Notes under the pieces: model-generated
What the model was told of the DNA's origin: nothing
Database searches by the model: none
The model's input: the letters and a program-made list of their open reading frames with translations, nothing else
Program-made: the position numbers and the translations under genes
Assembly (NCBI GenBank): GCA_964016875.1
Contig: OZ024729.1
Span: 28,354,494 to 28,418,493 of the forward strand
Origin: Fallopia convolvulus
Taxonomy: Eukaryota > Streptophyta > Magnoliopsida > Caryophyllales > Polygonaceae
Length of the DNA: 64,000 bases
Direction: 5' to 3'
In this document: positions 37,545 through 48,996 of the stretch, piece by piece
How positions within the stretch are numbered: position 1 is the first letter of the stretch
How the letters are laid out: every line of letters begins with the position of its first letter

Positions 37545-37551
37545 TATAAAA
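37545..37551 (+). promoter_or_regulatory. Internal TATA box of element B
   Basis: TATAAAA in CTCTCCTATAAAACCC, followed by a pyrimidine/CAA-rich leader, donor GGTATGATTTC at 37777 and acceptor TTTTTTGTAG at 38381, just before the ATG at 38388. Equivalent signals exist in element A. Confidence 0.5.
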
Positions 37552-38387
37552 CCCTTCCAAACTTCCCAAAATTCCACTCTCAAATCCTCAATCCAAAAGC
37601 TTAAGCTCTCCAAAAATCCTACCGGTATTTCTCTCTACCGATTGGAAATCGCACCATCGCCCTACCCTCGGAATTCAACCCCGTTAACGAACCCGAAAGC
37701 TTCGCATTCGTTACTGACAAGAAGTCGAGCTCGTTAACCACCCTCGATCTTTGTTCTTCAATTTCTCGATCTAACGGTATGATTTCTAAACCCTAACTCT
37801 CTATTTTCATGATTCATGGTCTATAGGGTCGAAATTTCATATCTTGTTCTTGTCCATATAGAGGATCGAATGGCATGCTTATTATTGCTCAATGATGTTA
37901 TTGCTCCATACATTGGTGATCGATCTTGATTAGTATTGGTTTGTTCTTGCTTGATTCTCCATTGAAATTTGATTAGGAAAAGCATGAACTACCTTGTTCC
38001 TAAATTTAGTTTGATCTTTACCATATGAGTTTTGGGCAATTTTGGCATGTTTGGGACGGGTAATCGGGCAAGTATGGGGTGCATATACCCGATTGTATAC
38101 TTTATGTGGGATTTTGTTTGATGCATGTTTGTTTTGTTGGAAATTTTGGAGTAATTAGTACTCGGAATTTGCAACTGGTGCTCGATCAGGCTCGTTAACG
38201 ACCTGCCCAGGTTCGTTAACGACCCTGCGTATTATCAAACCCAAAAACCAGTCCAGGTCCGTTACCGAACCCAATTAGGTCGTTAACGAGGTAATTCGAG
38301 AGCTATTTCGAGACCAAGTATGGGGTCTCTTGTCTATTAATTTGTGTGGATTTTATCTTGGAAAATTCGTATTTTTTGTAGGTCCAC

Positions 38388-40055
38388 ATGGCAAGTTCTA
38401 GTCGAGCTGCAACCTGAGCCCAAAAGAAGAAGAGGACTCAACGGTCCCCATCTCCACCCCGCATGGACAACGTGATTTTGCGCACTCAAGGACAAGCGGA
38501 CCGCTACAACGCCATATTAGACAAGGACCACTACACTAGGTGGTTCTCGAGGTCGAGTGCTAAGCAAATGAGGCTTTATGACGATGTCAAGGAGGCCTTC
38601 TCTATTCTCGGCGTGCCTCACTTGTTGAAGAAGGAAAATGTACCACACTTCCCGGCTCTCACTTCAGAGTTTCTGGCCACGCTGGAGACAAGATTCCCGA
38701 CAAAGACGTCGGAAGGAAGAATCAGATTCAGGCTCGGTAATGTGAACCGTGAGTTTACTTTGGCGGAATTCAATGGTATTCTTGAGCTCCCAAATCCTTC
38801 TCGAGATTACAGTCTCAAGGACTACAAGGTGACAAGGACTTGAAGCTACATCACTGGGGAAGTAGAGCCTTCCGCTGCAACACTTTCAGGGGCAAGCATC
38901 ATCAACCCCATTTTCCGGATCATTCTGCGAGTCTTAGCTGCTACTTTTTGGCCCAAGAGAGAATTGAACAGGCCGACAAGGATGGAAGTTGCATGCCTCC
39001 GCACCATCCTTTTTGAAGCTCCCGCCCCATTGAACTTGGGGTATGAATGGCTATACTATGTTGAGAAGTCAATGAAGTCCAACGAAGTATGGTGCGGGAA
39101 TTTGGTTAGTCTCTTGGCGACAAATCTTGGAGTCGATCTATCTCTCTACACACCGGCCCACGCTCAATTGCTCAACAAGAACTACTAGTTTAGCTCTGGC
39201 ATTTTTACTCAGGTTAGGGATGGGTACACTACAACAGTTCAAGGCCGAGAAGTTGTACCCACCCTGGCAAAATTAGAGCTGCTTTATGTACCGAATTGGT
39301 ACGAGGCGTGGACGGGTCATGCATTCCCGTTGGAACCCAAGCCACAAGATGAGCTGACGCTTAGGCCATGTGATTCCCGGTTTGAGAGAGAGGGAGAAGA
39401 GATGGACGAAGATGAAGATGAGACTGAAGAAGCTACCGAGGGAGGTACAGAAGAGCTCGACATCGGGGAAGATGACCTCGACACTGAAATTCTGGGCAAT
39501 AATATCTTCGTTAACGAGCCTGCCAGGGTCGTTAACGACCACTTCGAGGCTTCTACCGATGCTACTACCGAGGCTCACAACGTCGGTAACGATCCCCTGC
39601 AGCAACCTACCGAGCCACATTCCTATGGTCTCATGCCCTACAATCCGGTACTTTTTCAAAACCACTTCCAGCCTCACTACCAACCACCTCCTCAGCCCGA
39701 GTACACTGGATCGAGTATCCCGCCTCCATGGGCCGAAGATCTTTCATCTCAGATGCAGCAGCTTAACCTTTAGCAGACACATACTCACCAGAGGATGGAT
39801 AGATGTGAGAGTGTCTATTGTGCTCGCATGGCATTCGAGGATGCGAGGCACCATCAGAGGGAGGTGGATGATGCAGAGCGTTGGAGGACATTCTATGAGT
39901 TTATGGGGAACTTTGAGCGCCAGTTTCCACCACCTGGGCGCCGATTCAGTTTGAAGAATTGTTTTCTTTTCTGCTTTCAAGATCTTGTAAGTTTTTCTTT
40001 TGTTTTCTTTTCTATTCTTTTCTTATGCTTATTTTTATTACAGTGGGGACATTGA
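38388..40055 (+). pseudogene. Element B downstream Athila-type ORF (broken)
   Basis: Starts MASSSRAAT then TGA. Continues as RMDNVILRTQGQADRYNAIL, the conserved LTSEFLATLETRF..RLGNVNREFTLAEFNGILELP block, stop near 38843, LAATFWPKREL and GYEWLYYVEKS. Then come an acidic stretch (38-codon DEDE-rich), a VNEPARVVNDH segment at the palindrome pair 39508/39529, a Pro/Tyr/Gln-rich region and a charged C terminus. At least four stops or shifts. Same unknown protein as in element A; each copy covers breaks of the other. Confidence 0.55.
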
Positions 40056-40074
40056 AATTTTAAGTATGGGGTGG
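40038..40074 (+). promoter_or_regulatory. Internal hairpin-purine module of element B
   Basis: CAGTG-GGGA-CATTG stem with one G-T pair (40041-40054), partly extended by flanking T-A pairs, then AAATTT and TAAGTATGGGGTGG. Same site as the perfect hairpin in element A (9940-9959). Confidence 0.55.
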
Positions 40075-40969
40075 TGTTGAAGGAGGGTTTCTTGACAACA
40101 AATAAATTTATAAGTCAAGACCCCGCTGTTGTATAGCAGAGTCAGGATCGTTCCACAGGAAGCAAGGTTGTTCGTTTATCGACTACTAAAAAAGCAAACA
40201 AAATCAAACAAAAACACACAAGCAGCCTCGTTAACGACGTTGTCAGGGTCGTTAACGAACCACCGTAAACAAAAGACTCAAACTAACGACCTAAACCAGT
40301 TCGGTACCGAGCCAAGTAACTCAGCAACGAAATTCACTTAAGAATAATCAAATAAAAACAAAGATCTAGGACTAGGGACACCTCAACATAGCCAAGCATA
40401 TAAACTCGTAAGAAGAATAGATCATGCCTTTAAATAGATAGATTTATCAACTTTCGTTAATCATGAAGCAAATTAACCTACTTTCGCAACTTAACTCACT
40501 TAATTGTTTGTTTTGGATCTAAAGCTTGAAACTTTCGTATTCAAACAATATCAACCTTCAAGTTACTAACTTTCTCTTTCAATCAAGTTAAAAACTCAAA
40601 TTACCTCAACTTTCATCTCGGTATAAACACGACAAACAATCTCAATAATAGATAAAAGGCATTCAATACACAATCTTACTAATCAAACATGCTCAACTAT
40701 GCCGGGCTTAACCCCGATCCNNNNNNNNNNNNNNNNNNNNNNNNNNNNNNNNNNNNNNNNNNNNNNNNNNNNNNNNNNNNNNNNNNNNNNNNNNNNNNNN
40801 NNNNNNNNNNNNNNNNNNNNNNNNNNNNNNNNNNNNNNNNNNNNNNNNNNNNNNNNNNNNNNNNNNNNNNNNNNNNNNNNNNNNNNNNNNNNNNNNNNNN
40901 NNNNNNNNNNNNNNNNNNNNAATAAACAAAGAAAACCTACTAAAAACTATACTAAAAACATGAACATCA
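40075..40969 (-). mobile_element. Element E: reverse-oriented LTR of the A/B family, interrupted by a gap
   Basis: Left part (40075-40720) matches the start of the A LTR (TGTTGAAGG...); right part (40921-40969) matches its end (...TGAACATCA). Near-match target duplication GGTGG/TGTGG. About 1490 bp is expected but only about 695 bp of sequence is present. The N run may hide the rest of a solo LTR or a whole element. Confidence 0.7.
40721..40920. other. Assembly gap (200 N)
   Basis: Exactly 200 N, so probably a fixed-size placeholder, inside LTR E. Confidence 0.99.
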
Positions 40970-42527
40970 TGTGGGAAAGGGTAGAAAGTTAGTGTCTTGT
41001 TTGTTTGCGTCTTATGTGTTTTAAGTAGTTCTTTGTTTCATAAAAAAAATCAAAAATCGAAAAAATTTGAAAAATTAGAAAAAAGGAGTTTTAGAATAGA
41101 TAGATACCCTTTTTCTTATGGTTCTATGATAGTAGTTGCTAGCATGATCATGTAATTCCTTGCAAGCATGTCTTTGATAGTATAGCCTGATTCTCAACTT
41201 GAAGTTGTTTTTATAGAGGAATAGCATTTGATGAAATCGAGCATATATACTTTTCAGCATAGGTGATGCAATCCAACAAAAATTTACCTTGTGAGTTATT
41301 TTTGGCCTTATAGGGAGAACATAAAAAATCCCTCTTCTTTTCTTGTGTGATTTACTCTCTTTATGCATATTATCTCTTGGAATTGTGATGGTTATCTATT
41401 ACTTGAGACCTATATAAGATTATTAGTTCATTACTTGTGAAAGTCAGATGATAGAGAACTTATTTTTTATAAGCCCTATTTATCCTTATCCACCCTTACA
41501 TTATCCTCTTTTTGATGCCAATTTTGAGCCTGAAGCCTTTTATTTTTAGCTCCACAAAATTGTTCCCTAGCCGAGATAAGCTTGACCCTATCCGGGGATT
41601 AGGACTTAGTATTGGTTACTATGGATTGTTTGGTTGAGTGAGATGTTATGATTGGTTTGAATTTAGGGATTGTTGGGAAGAGTAGATTGGAAGTCTCTTG
41701 TTTTATTTTGTAAAAAGAAAGATCTCTTGATAACAAAGGATGCACAAAAAGGAAGTTGGTTGAAAAGAAAAAAAGTGAAGAAAGTGTATACGATGAAGCT
41801 CGTTAACGACCTAGTTGGTTCATTAACGAGGCTGCACAGAGAAAAAAAGTGTTGAAAGAAATAAGAAAAAGAAGAAAAATAAGATTTTCATTTGTGTTTA
41901 ATAGATAAGCTGGAGATTCTTTTTAAGCTGTTTTTATGAGACTTTCTAGGATTGGTTGGGTGAGTGAAGAGAAGTGCATAAAGAAGAGTGAGTTTGGTAT
42001 GTAGATTTTTATGAGAGTTTTGGTTGTTGTGTGAGTTTTTAGGAGTCTTTGATTCCCGGATATTATTAGCACCACATAGCCAAAATATTTCCACGCCTTA
42101 TTGTTTTTACCAATCCCCATTACAACTCGGCCGAATGGAAGCTTCTTTGAAGTTTTTCATTGAGCCTCAGTTTCTCTTGATGATTTTTGCTTGTTTTGAC
42201 AAATCTTAGGTGGAGAGTTTGGTGATATAAGTTTCAATTTCTATGAGTTTTTGTATATAAGATGAGTTGAGAGATTGAATTTATAAGCCTAAACACTTGA
42301 GAGTTGAGTGAAACACATATATATATCCCTTGTGAGGTTGGATTGTATTTGCTTATGTCTATTTAGTGCATATATGTGTGATGACATTAATAGTCATTTG
42401 CTATTTTCTTCTATATGTTGAAGTTGCTTTTTAGATGATGGCTATTTATTTGATGAGTATGGTTGTTTGGTTTTGATTATTGTTTAGTGATTGCTTGAGG
42501 ACAAGCAAGTCTAAGTATGGGGTATTT
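40970..42527 (+). other. Element B 3' noncoding tail with terminal hairpin-purine module
   Basis: No gene. Homologous to 8377-9930 of element A in reverse. Terminal module: TTGCTTG-AGGA-CAAGCAA at 42491-42508, then GTC and TAAGTATGGGGTATTT, then the LTR. Palindrome pair at 41800/41820. Confidence 0.7.
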
Positions 42528-44037
42528 TGATATTCATGTTTTTGGTCTAGTTTTTAGTGTGTTTCTTAGTTTGTTTAGGTTTAGTTTTAGTAGTTTTAGA
42601 GTTAGTTTTGTGTGTTTTTGGATGAGTTTGCATATTTTGTGAAAAGTGTGGAAGCTACTCCGTTTTGTGTCTTTTTGCAGGTTTTGAGCATGAAAGAGTG
42701 CTTTTTGGAGTTGAATTGGAGTGCTATGGTGGAGGACGGAATAGTATGAAGATAAGGAGTCGAAGTCCAGGCTTTTAGAGTTGAAGAGTTGAAGAAAACC
42801 AAATCCAGACTCGTTAATGAGGCTGTAAAGGGTTGTTAACGAGGCTTAGAGATAGAATTTTTCGAGAGATCTTTGTGATGTCTACCGACCCTGTGCGGAA
42901 ATCTATCTTGATAATTCCGTGTCGGTAGGGCTTTTAATGAGTCTCAGGGTTATTATATTTTATGTTTTATGTCTTGTTATCTTTTTAGGTTATCTTTCTA
43001 TCTTTTTAGAGTAAGTTTCTATCTTTTAGGTAAGTTTTTATCTTCTAGCCTTTTTATTAGATAGCTTTATTAGTATAAATACCCTTCTTTTCTAGCTTAG
43101 AGGGAGGGGGGAACAAGGACGAATTTGATTTTCTCTAGGAGGGCCGAACAGGAGAGAAGTCGAGTGGGAAGATCATCGAGCCAAGGTCGATCGAGAGATA
43201 AGCTTGGGTCGTTAATCGGTTCGTTTGCTCGTTATTGTTTTGTTTGTTTTCGGTTTCTTCGGGATATTGTAAGACGATATTTTTCTTATTAATTTCAAGT
43301 AAGGTTGTTCTGTTTTCAATGTTTTCTCTCATTAAAGTTGTTTGCTTTATTATTATGAGTAGTGAGTAGTTTTCTTATCTAGGGTCGGGGTTGAAACCCG
43401 GCATAGTTATGCATGTTTGATGAGTAAGTTGATGTGTTGAATGCCTTTTATCTATTTTAGATTACTTGTTGTGCTTATGCCTAGACGATAGTCGAGGTAA
43501 TTTGAGTTCTCAACTTGATCGAGAGAGAAAGTTATTAACTTGAATGTTGATATTGTTCGATAACGAAAGTTTCGAGCTTTGGATCCAAAACAAGTGATTG
43601 AGTGAATTGATTTATGAGAATTGATTGATTTGCTTGCTAATCAGCGAAAGTTGATGAATTTATCTTTTTAAAGGCATGATCTTTATCTTCTTACGAGTTT
43701 GTATGCATGACTGTGTTGTGGTAACCCTTGTCCTAGGTTTTTATTCTTAATTGAGTTTGTTTTCGGTATACTCGTTATTCAGATTCGTTGCTTCGGTACC
43801 GAACTTGAGTTTTGAGTCGTTAATCTGCATTCGTAGTGTATCCAGGTTCGTTAACGACCCTGACAAAGTCATTAACGAGGTGGGTCGTAGGTGTTCTGTG
43901 TTGTTTTACTTTGTTTTATTTTTTTTAGTAGTTGATAGACAAACAACAGTGCTTCCCGTTGAACGATCCTGACCTCCCTATACACAGTGGGGTCTTGACT
44001 ATAAATTTATTTGTTGTCAAGAAAACACCCTTCAAAA
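42528..44037 (+). repeat. Element B 3' LTR
   Basis: 1510 bp starting TGATATTCATG; complete, with palindrome pairs at 42811/42833 and 43848/43869. Ends TTCAAAA instead of the family's TTCAACA. Confidence 0.85.
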
Positions 44038-44150
44038 TACATGAATGTGAAAATTTTAAACTTCTCTAGAAATACTCACTACCATTTTAAGAGTTGGTGA
44101 GGAATGAAAGAAACATACATGAATGTCAATTTAGGGCAGCAAATGCAAGT

Positions 44151-44727
44151 GATACGCTATACGCTGCGATTATATTAGGATAATTCATTATATTTCTTAT
44201 CTTTTCAATATTGTCCTTCCTTTTATTTAGCGATTTGATTTTATCTTTTAAGTAAGATTATCTTTTAATATTTCAACCATTAGGCTTTCTTGTTAGCTAG
44301 ATATTAGAGTATTATAAATACTCGTTTAAGTTGTTATCAAAGAAATCAATAAATCAATGAATTAAGAAATTATCCTTTGCCCTAAATTTATCTCTCGTTC
44401 TTCTTCGTGTGGCAACCAACCACGTTTATCGAGCCAATCTCACCTCGGGTGCGTCTCAACCCCTTGACCAACAAGGGTCTCGATACGAATCCACACTAGG
44501 TCCGTATCAATTGGTGCTTTCATTGAGAGTGAGTCCACATCGGACCATTCTCGCCTCCTTCTTGACCAACAGGTGCTTTCACCTCGAACGCTGCCATGTC
44601 CGCCATTACAAGCCTTCCCGCGGGTCTCCGCGAAATCCGAGACCTTTTACAAAATCTTCGTAAGGAACACGAGATTCAACGTCGGGAACTAGAGGTTCCG
44701 ATACGAATCCACCTTGGGTCCGTATCA
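44151..44727 (+). mobile_element. Element F: internally gutted LTR retrotransposon
   Basis: TSD GCAAG on both sides (44146-44150, 44728-44732). A 359-bp 5' LTR (TGATACGC...GGTCCGTATCA, 44151-44509) is followed by a primer-site-like TTGGTGCTTTCATTGAGAG and a short gag start (ATG at 44596, SAITSLPAGLREIRDLLQNL). Then only the last 30 bp or so of the 3' LTR (GATACGAATCC...CGTATCA) remain. Everything between was deleted after insertion. Confidence 0.75.
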
Positions 44728-45064
44728 GCAAGATAGATTCATGTTGCTTGATTTTAGCTTATTGCCAATTCATCTAATTGGGCAGTTGGTCAAGTAAAAT
44801 CTTACAACACAGTTGTTTGGCTCACCTTATTGAGAGACTGATTATAAATGGAAAAGCCTCCATTCACTTAATGGTTTCTTAATCATTTGATCATCAAATT
44901 CTGATCCTTAATGAATTTTTGGTATTGCACGAGTTATATATTGTTATGCAAGAAGAAAGAAAATATTCCATTGTGATTTTTGTCATCACTTTGGAGTGAA
45001 CATAGGAAAATGCCTATGTTGAAACCAATACCAAACCTTTTTAGATTAGCTTTATCAACTAATG

Positions 45065-47997
45065 TGTAATATCCCTCATTTTTATAAGGGTAAAAATGTA
45101 TTTTTCCTTTTACATTTTATAAGTTGAAGAGCATATTAAAATATTATGAGGTATTTTCTCATATTATGTTATAATATGATAAAATGTAACAATAAAAGAT
45201 ATGAGTCTTATTTCTTTGTAAAAGTTATAAGAATACAATTTATGTACAAGTGTTATAATTATATTTTTCTAAAAATTGTATAAATATTTTAATTAAAGTT
45301 TTTAATCAAATAAAATTGGTTAAGGTTCATATGATATTAAGTTGAGTCATTTGAAAGTACAAACGTTAAGGTATGATGGGCATTTTTTATTACTTTTACA
45401 AAACTAGAGGGTTGTTTTGCAAATAATGGGAAATGGATTGAAGAACTGAAGGGGTTGTCTTCTTCCTTGAGCTCGGTTTTTCAAAAGCTTATAATTCACT
45501 CATTTCCCAATGAATTTTCGATCCGTAAGAAGATATGGAAAGCCCATAACTTAAATTTACGAAACTTTCAATCAATTGTTTGAAACAATACAAGGTTTGG
45601 AGTCGAATTCTCATTCATAAGCAAAAACTTAGAAATGGTTAAATGAATCGAATTGGACTTTAAGAGCTCAATTCGGGTATAGTTGATGATGTGGGTGGAT
45701 AAAGAAGATAAGATAAGATTAATGGAGAGGGGGGTCGACGACTTAATTCAGTCAACATTGTGGTGTAAATGGTGGATTAAAGGAAGAAACGTTTATTTGG
45801 GTGTAATGGCAAGGAATTAATTTGGGGGTATCCTAGGTTGTGTTTGAGGCTATAAATTTGGCACTCAATCGAAGGGAAGTCCACACCACCACTTTCCATT
45901 CAAAGATTTCATAGAAAAACCTCCTAAGGTGCTTGAATTCGCTTTAGGAATCGGGATCGTGTTCGTTGGAAAAAAAGAGCACCGAGGCTGAATTGTGGCT
46001 CGCTCTCCTCGCCCCTACTACCTCGCATGACGCCACCACTTTCGTTGGAACCGCAACTCATTTGCGCACCCGAATTTGTCGCCCTCATCCATCATTGTCG
46101 CCTTTAGCCATCGTGGTGACCGCCCTTGTTTCCACCTCTGTTAATCTTGTGCGCTGCTACTGTTGTTGTTGGGTGAGAGTGGGTCGGGCCCGACCCGACC
46201 AGTTGTGTAGTTTATTTTTTGGTTTAGGCTTATTTTAGAAAAAAAATCTTTTATTAAATAAAATATGGGTAGAAATAAATAAATGGGTAATTTTAATAAA
46301 ATTGAGTTTTATGAGTATTTAAAGAAAACAAATAGATTTTATTTTTCATTTTACATAATATGTTTTAATAAGTTGTTATTTTATGAAAAAGAAAATGATA
46401 ACATTAATAAGGAATTTTATTTTGAGTTAAGAATTATTTTAAATAAAATAAATAATTTCATGTTGTTATACATACACTAAGGTTTAATTTGATGACATGG
46501 AAATTGGATACGTTTCATGACATATTTTTCATTATATTAATAAGAAGGATATTATTAATATGCTATATGAGTTTATATGTATATAAACTAAACGATGATT
46601 CGACGTTCTAATTCAATATCGTAATGAATGATATATAAAATAAATTAATTAGAATTTATTTTTTATATGTGGTTGAAAATAGGAACAAGTCACAATGTTT
46701 TGTTTGTTGGGAACGCTTAAGTTATCGTCAACAAGGTAAGTGGTTTGGTTCATTTTCGCATAAGTTTTATTGCATGAAAATAATTTAAATCATAATGTTT
46801 TGTTTGTTGGGAACGCTTTTATGAAAATTAAAATGAACTAGGTTGTTATTTATTCAATAGAAATAATGACTATGTGATATCGTAGTTATTACATTGTTGT
46901 TAGGTTGCGCTAGTATGTTTAGGACACAATGTTGTGTGCTTGTGTGTTTGTAGTTCCGTTTGGGACTTGTGTGTGTATTAGCATAGAATCAGGGATGGAG
47001 TTTCGGTACTCACATCTCTTTATAACATTGTATTAGGATGACCCTATACCCTAATGTTGTTCATGACCTTGTCGCCTCATCGTGTAAGAGGGATGTTGCA
47101 CGTAGCTAGTGCTTTATTCAAATCTAGGGAATCATTATCGTTGCGCCTCGACCAGTGTCAGAAATGTTAAAAGCTAACAAATTTAATTGTAAATTTTTAG
47201 AATTAAGATTAGATATATAAGTGCATGATGCATATATTAAAACGTGTCTAGGGTGGTAACTATAACTTGGAAAACCGTTATTGATCCCGACTAAGGAAGA
47301 TCCTCTTTCCAATCTGAATTTGGAAAACACATATTCGGTGAGGTTGGTTTGTGGGTCAATTAGTCGATGGAGGCTTTTCAAAAATTTGTTGAATAATAAA
47401 AGTTCCCAACAAACCACCTAAAACCGAGGAACCACACTGTTGTGGCATCTTGTTTTTTCGCTTCATGCCTTGACGTTTTGATATGCCTACTTTAGTTAGT
47501 AGACCATCGGCCAACTTTCATTCAGAGTTCGATGCTAATAACTAAGTACAATCACAAGGAACATTTTCTAAAACCCCATTTGCTTAGCTTGTCACAAGAC
47601 TAACCCGATCATTTTTTGTCCTTTGCATGGTCGGTTGGTATCAACCGTATTTCTTGTGGCGGCACATCAAGAGTTGAGTTTAGAGAGTGAAGTTGAGAAG
47701 ACTGTCGTGGGGGCATTGCTTTGCTATTTGGACATTTAGTATTCAAGAATTTCGCAAGTTTCCGCTAGTTATGCAAGTTTGATTATAGGGTTGAGATCCT
47801 TGGCTTGTAAGGACCAATCCGAGAACTATATTTATTTCACATACTTATGTAATTGTTGGATGACATTTTGGAGCATATTTATAATACATGAAGTTTGATT
47901 TTATTTGTTTGGTTGCTATAAGCCTTATGTGACTTCGAAAAGTGCAATTCGAGGTTACTGAAGGTAATATCTCCAATGAAAAATGGGGGGTGTTATA
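45065..47997. mobile_element. Probable 2.9-kb solo LTR (G)
   Basis: Ends TGTAATATCCC and GGGGGGTGTTATA form an imperfect inverted pair like the TGTAACACCCC...TTACA type. Flanks TAATG/TAATA match 4 of 5. A TATA box (GGCTATAAATTTGG near 45848) with a CA-rich leader fits an LTR promoter. No coding domain. The short ORF at 45966-46238 lies in the presumed transcribed leader and is not convincing. Confidence 0.5.
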
Positions 47998-48984
47998 TAA
48001 TATATGCCTTTAGCTATTTAAAACTAATGTATTTTTTTCTTTATTTGAAAAATAGATCTAATAACGTTTTCAATGCTCTTATTCCTTAATCTAATCAGTA
48101 GTAGACCATCCTAGCAAAAAAATTAATGACCAATTCCAGAACTTAACTTGATCCAACTTTGTTTTTTAATGGAGACCTATTCCTGATGAATATGGGTTGC
48201 CTTTTTTTCCATCTACTGGTACGCAGTGACGGAGCCAGGATTGTTCGGAGGGGGGTGGACCTTGCACACCGAACCTCGAACAAATCAAATTACTTTAACA
48301 CATCGATATATATATATATATATATTATCGAATATATAATTTTTATAAAAAATAAATTTAAAATAGTTTAACATAAAAATACAAATTAAGTTACAATATC
48401 AACCTCATTCAAGTCACTTCCAATTCAAAATATTCACATCGAAAGATAGTAATAATCGCTCAACACCATATACATCATATCAATTAAAATATTTAACATT
48501 TTCTAAAATACCTCTCCATTTTAATTTGATCAATAATAAGTTAATAACCTATCACTTTAAAATTATAAATAAATAACACTTTTTCAAAACATAATAATTA
48601 CAATTATCAAATATATATATAAACAATAAATTCCTACAAAAAATGCATCAACATTACTACCACCCTTTAAAAATTAAATTTACAAATAACGCTTCAAATC
48701 CACAAATTATATTAGTGCAAATTTGGAAAAAAAAAACTAAGATTAAAAAGTAAAGTAGTAAATTATCTAGGAAAAAAACGTTCTAAATTAAACATTAGTT
48801 GTTGTTTTTAGGCGGATTTGATAATTAGTTAATTGGCAATGTTACTATGATAGTATGATCTCACATTTGTAATATAGGCTCGGTCGGGACCCGCGCATAC
48901 ACCTATCTGATTTTATTACTGTATTTACCAAAAAAAATCTGATTTTATTTTAATTAATAGGTCTCAAGTTTGTTTAAATTAAAA
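47998..48984. other. AT-rich intergenic DNA
   Basis: No gene. TA microsatellite near 48307-48325. A GTGACGGAGCCAGGA phrase at about 48226 resembles termini of some plant elements, but no partner end is seen. Confidence 0.5.
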
Positions 48985-48996
48985 CCCACTTCATTA

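Larger units (their letters stand above)
34574..44037 (+). mobile_element. Element B: second copy of the element A family, deleted and nested
   Basis: Bounded by TSD TACAT (34569-34573, 44038-44042). 5' LTR 34574-35778 is fused directly to the gag/protease boundary, so the LTR end, primer site and gag are gone. Then protease region, internal TATA and intron, downstream ORF, hairpin-purine module, an inserted reverse LTR (E, with gap), 3' noncoding tail, terminal module and full 3' LTR (42528-44037, terminal CA changed to AA). No RT or integrase. LTRs are similar over the shared part, and the copy is defective. Confidence 0.85.

Noticed and set aside
45966..46238. 90-codon ORF after a TATA box as a small gene
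   Set aside because: Better explained as transcribed leader of a solo LTR; no recognisable protein feature.
48219..48260. GTGACGGAGCCAGGA phrase as a transposon terminus
   Set aside because: No inverted partner or target duplication found.
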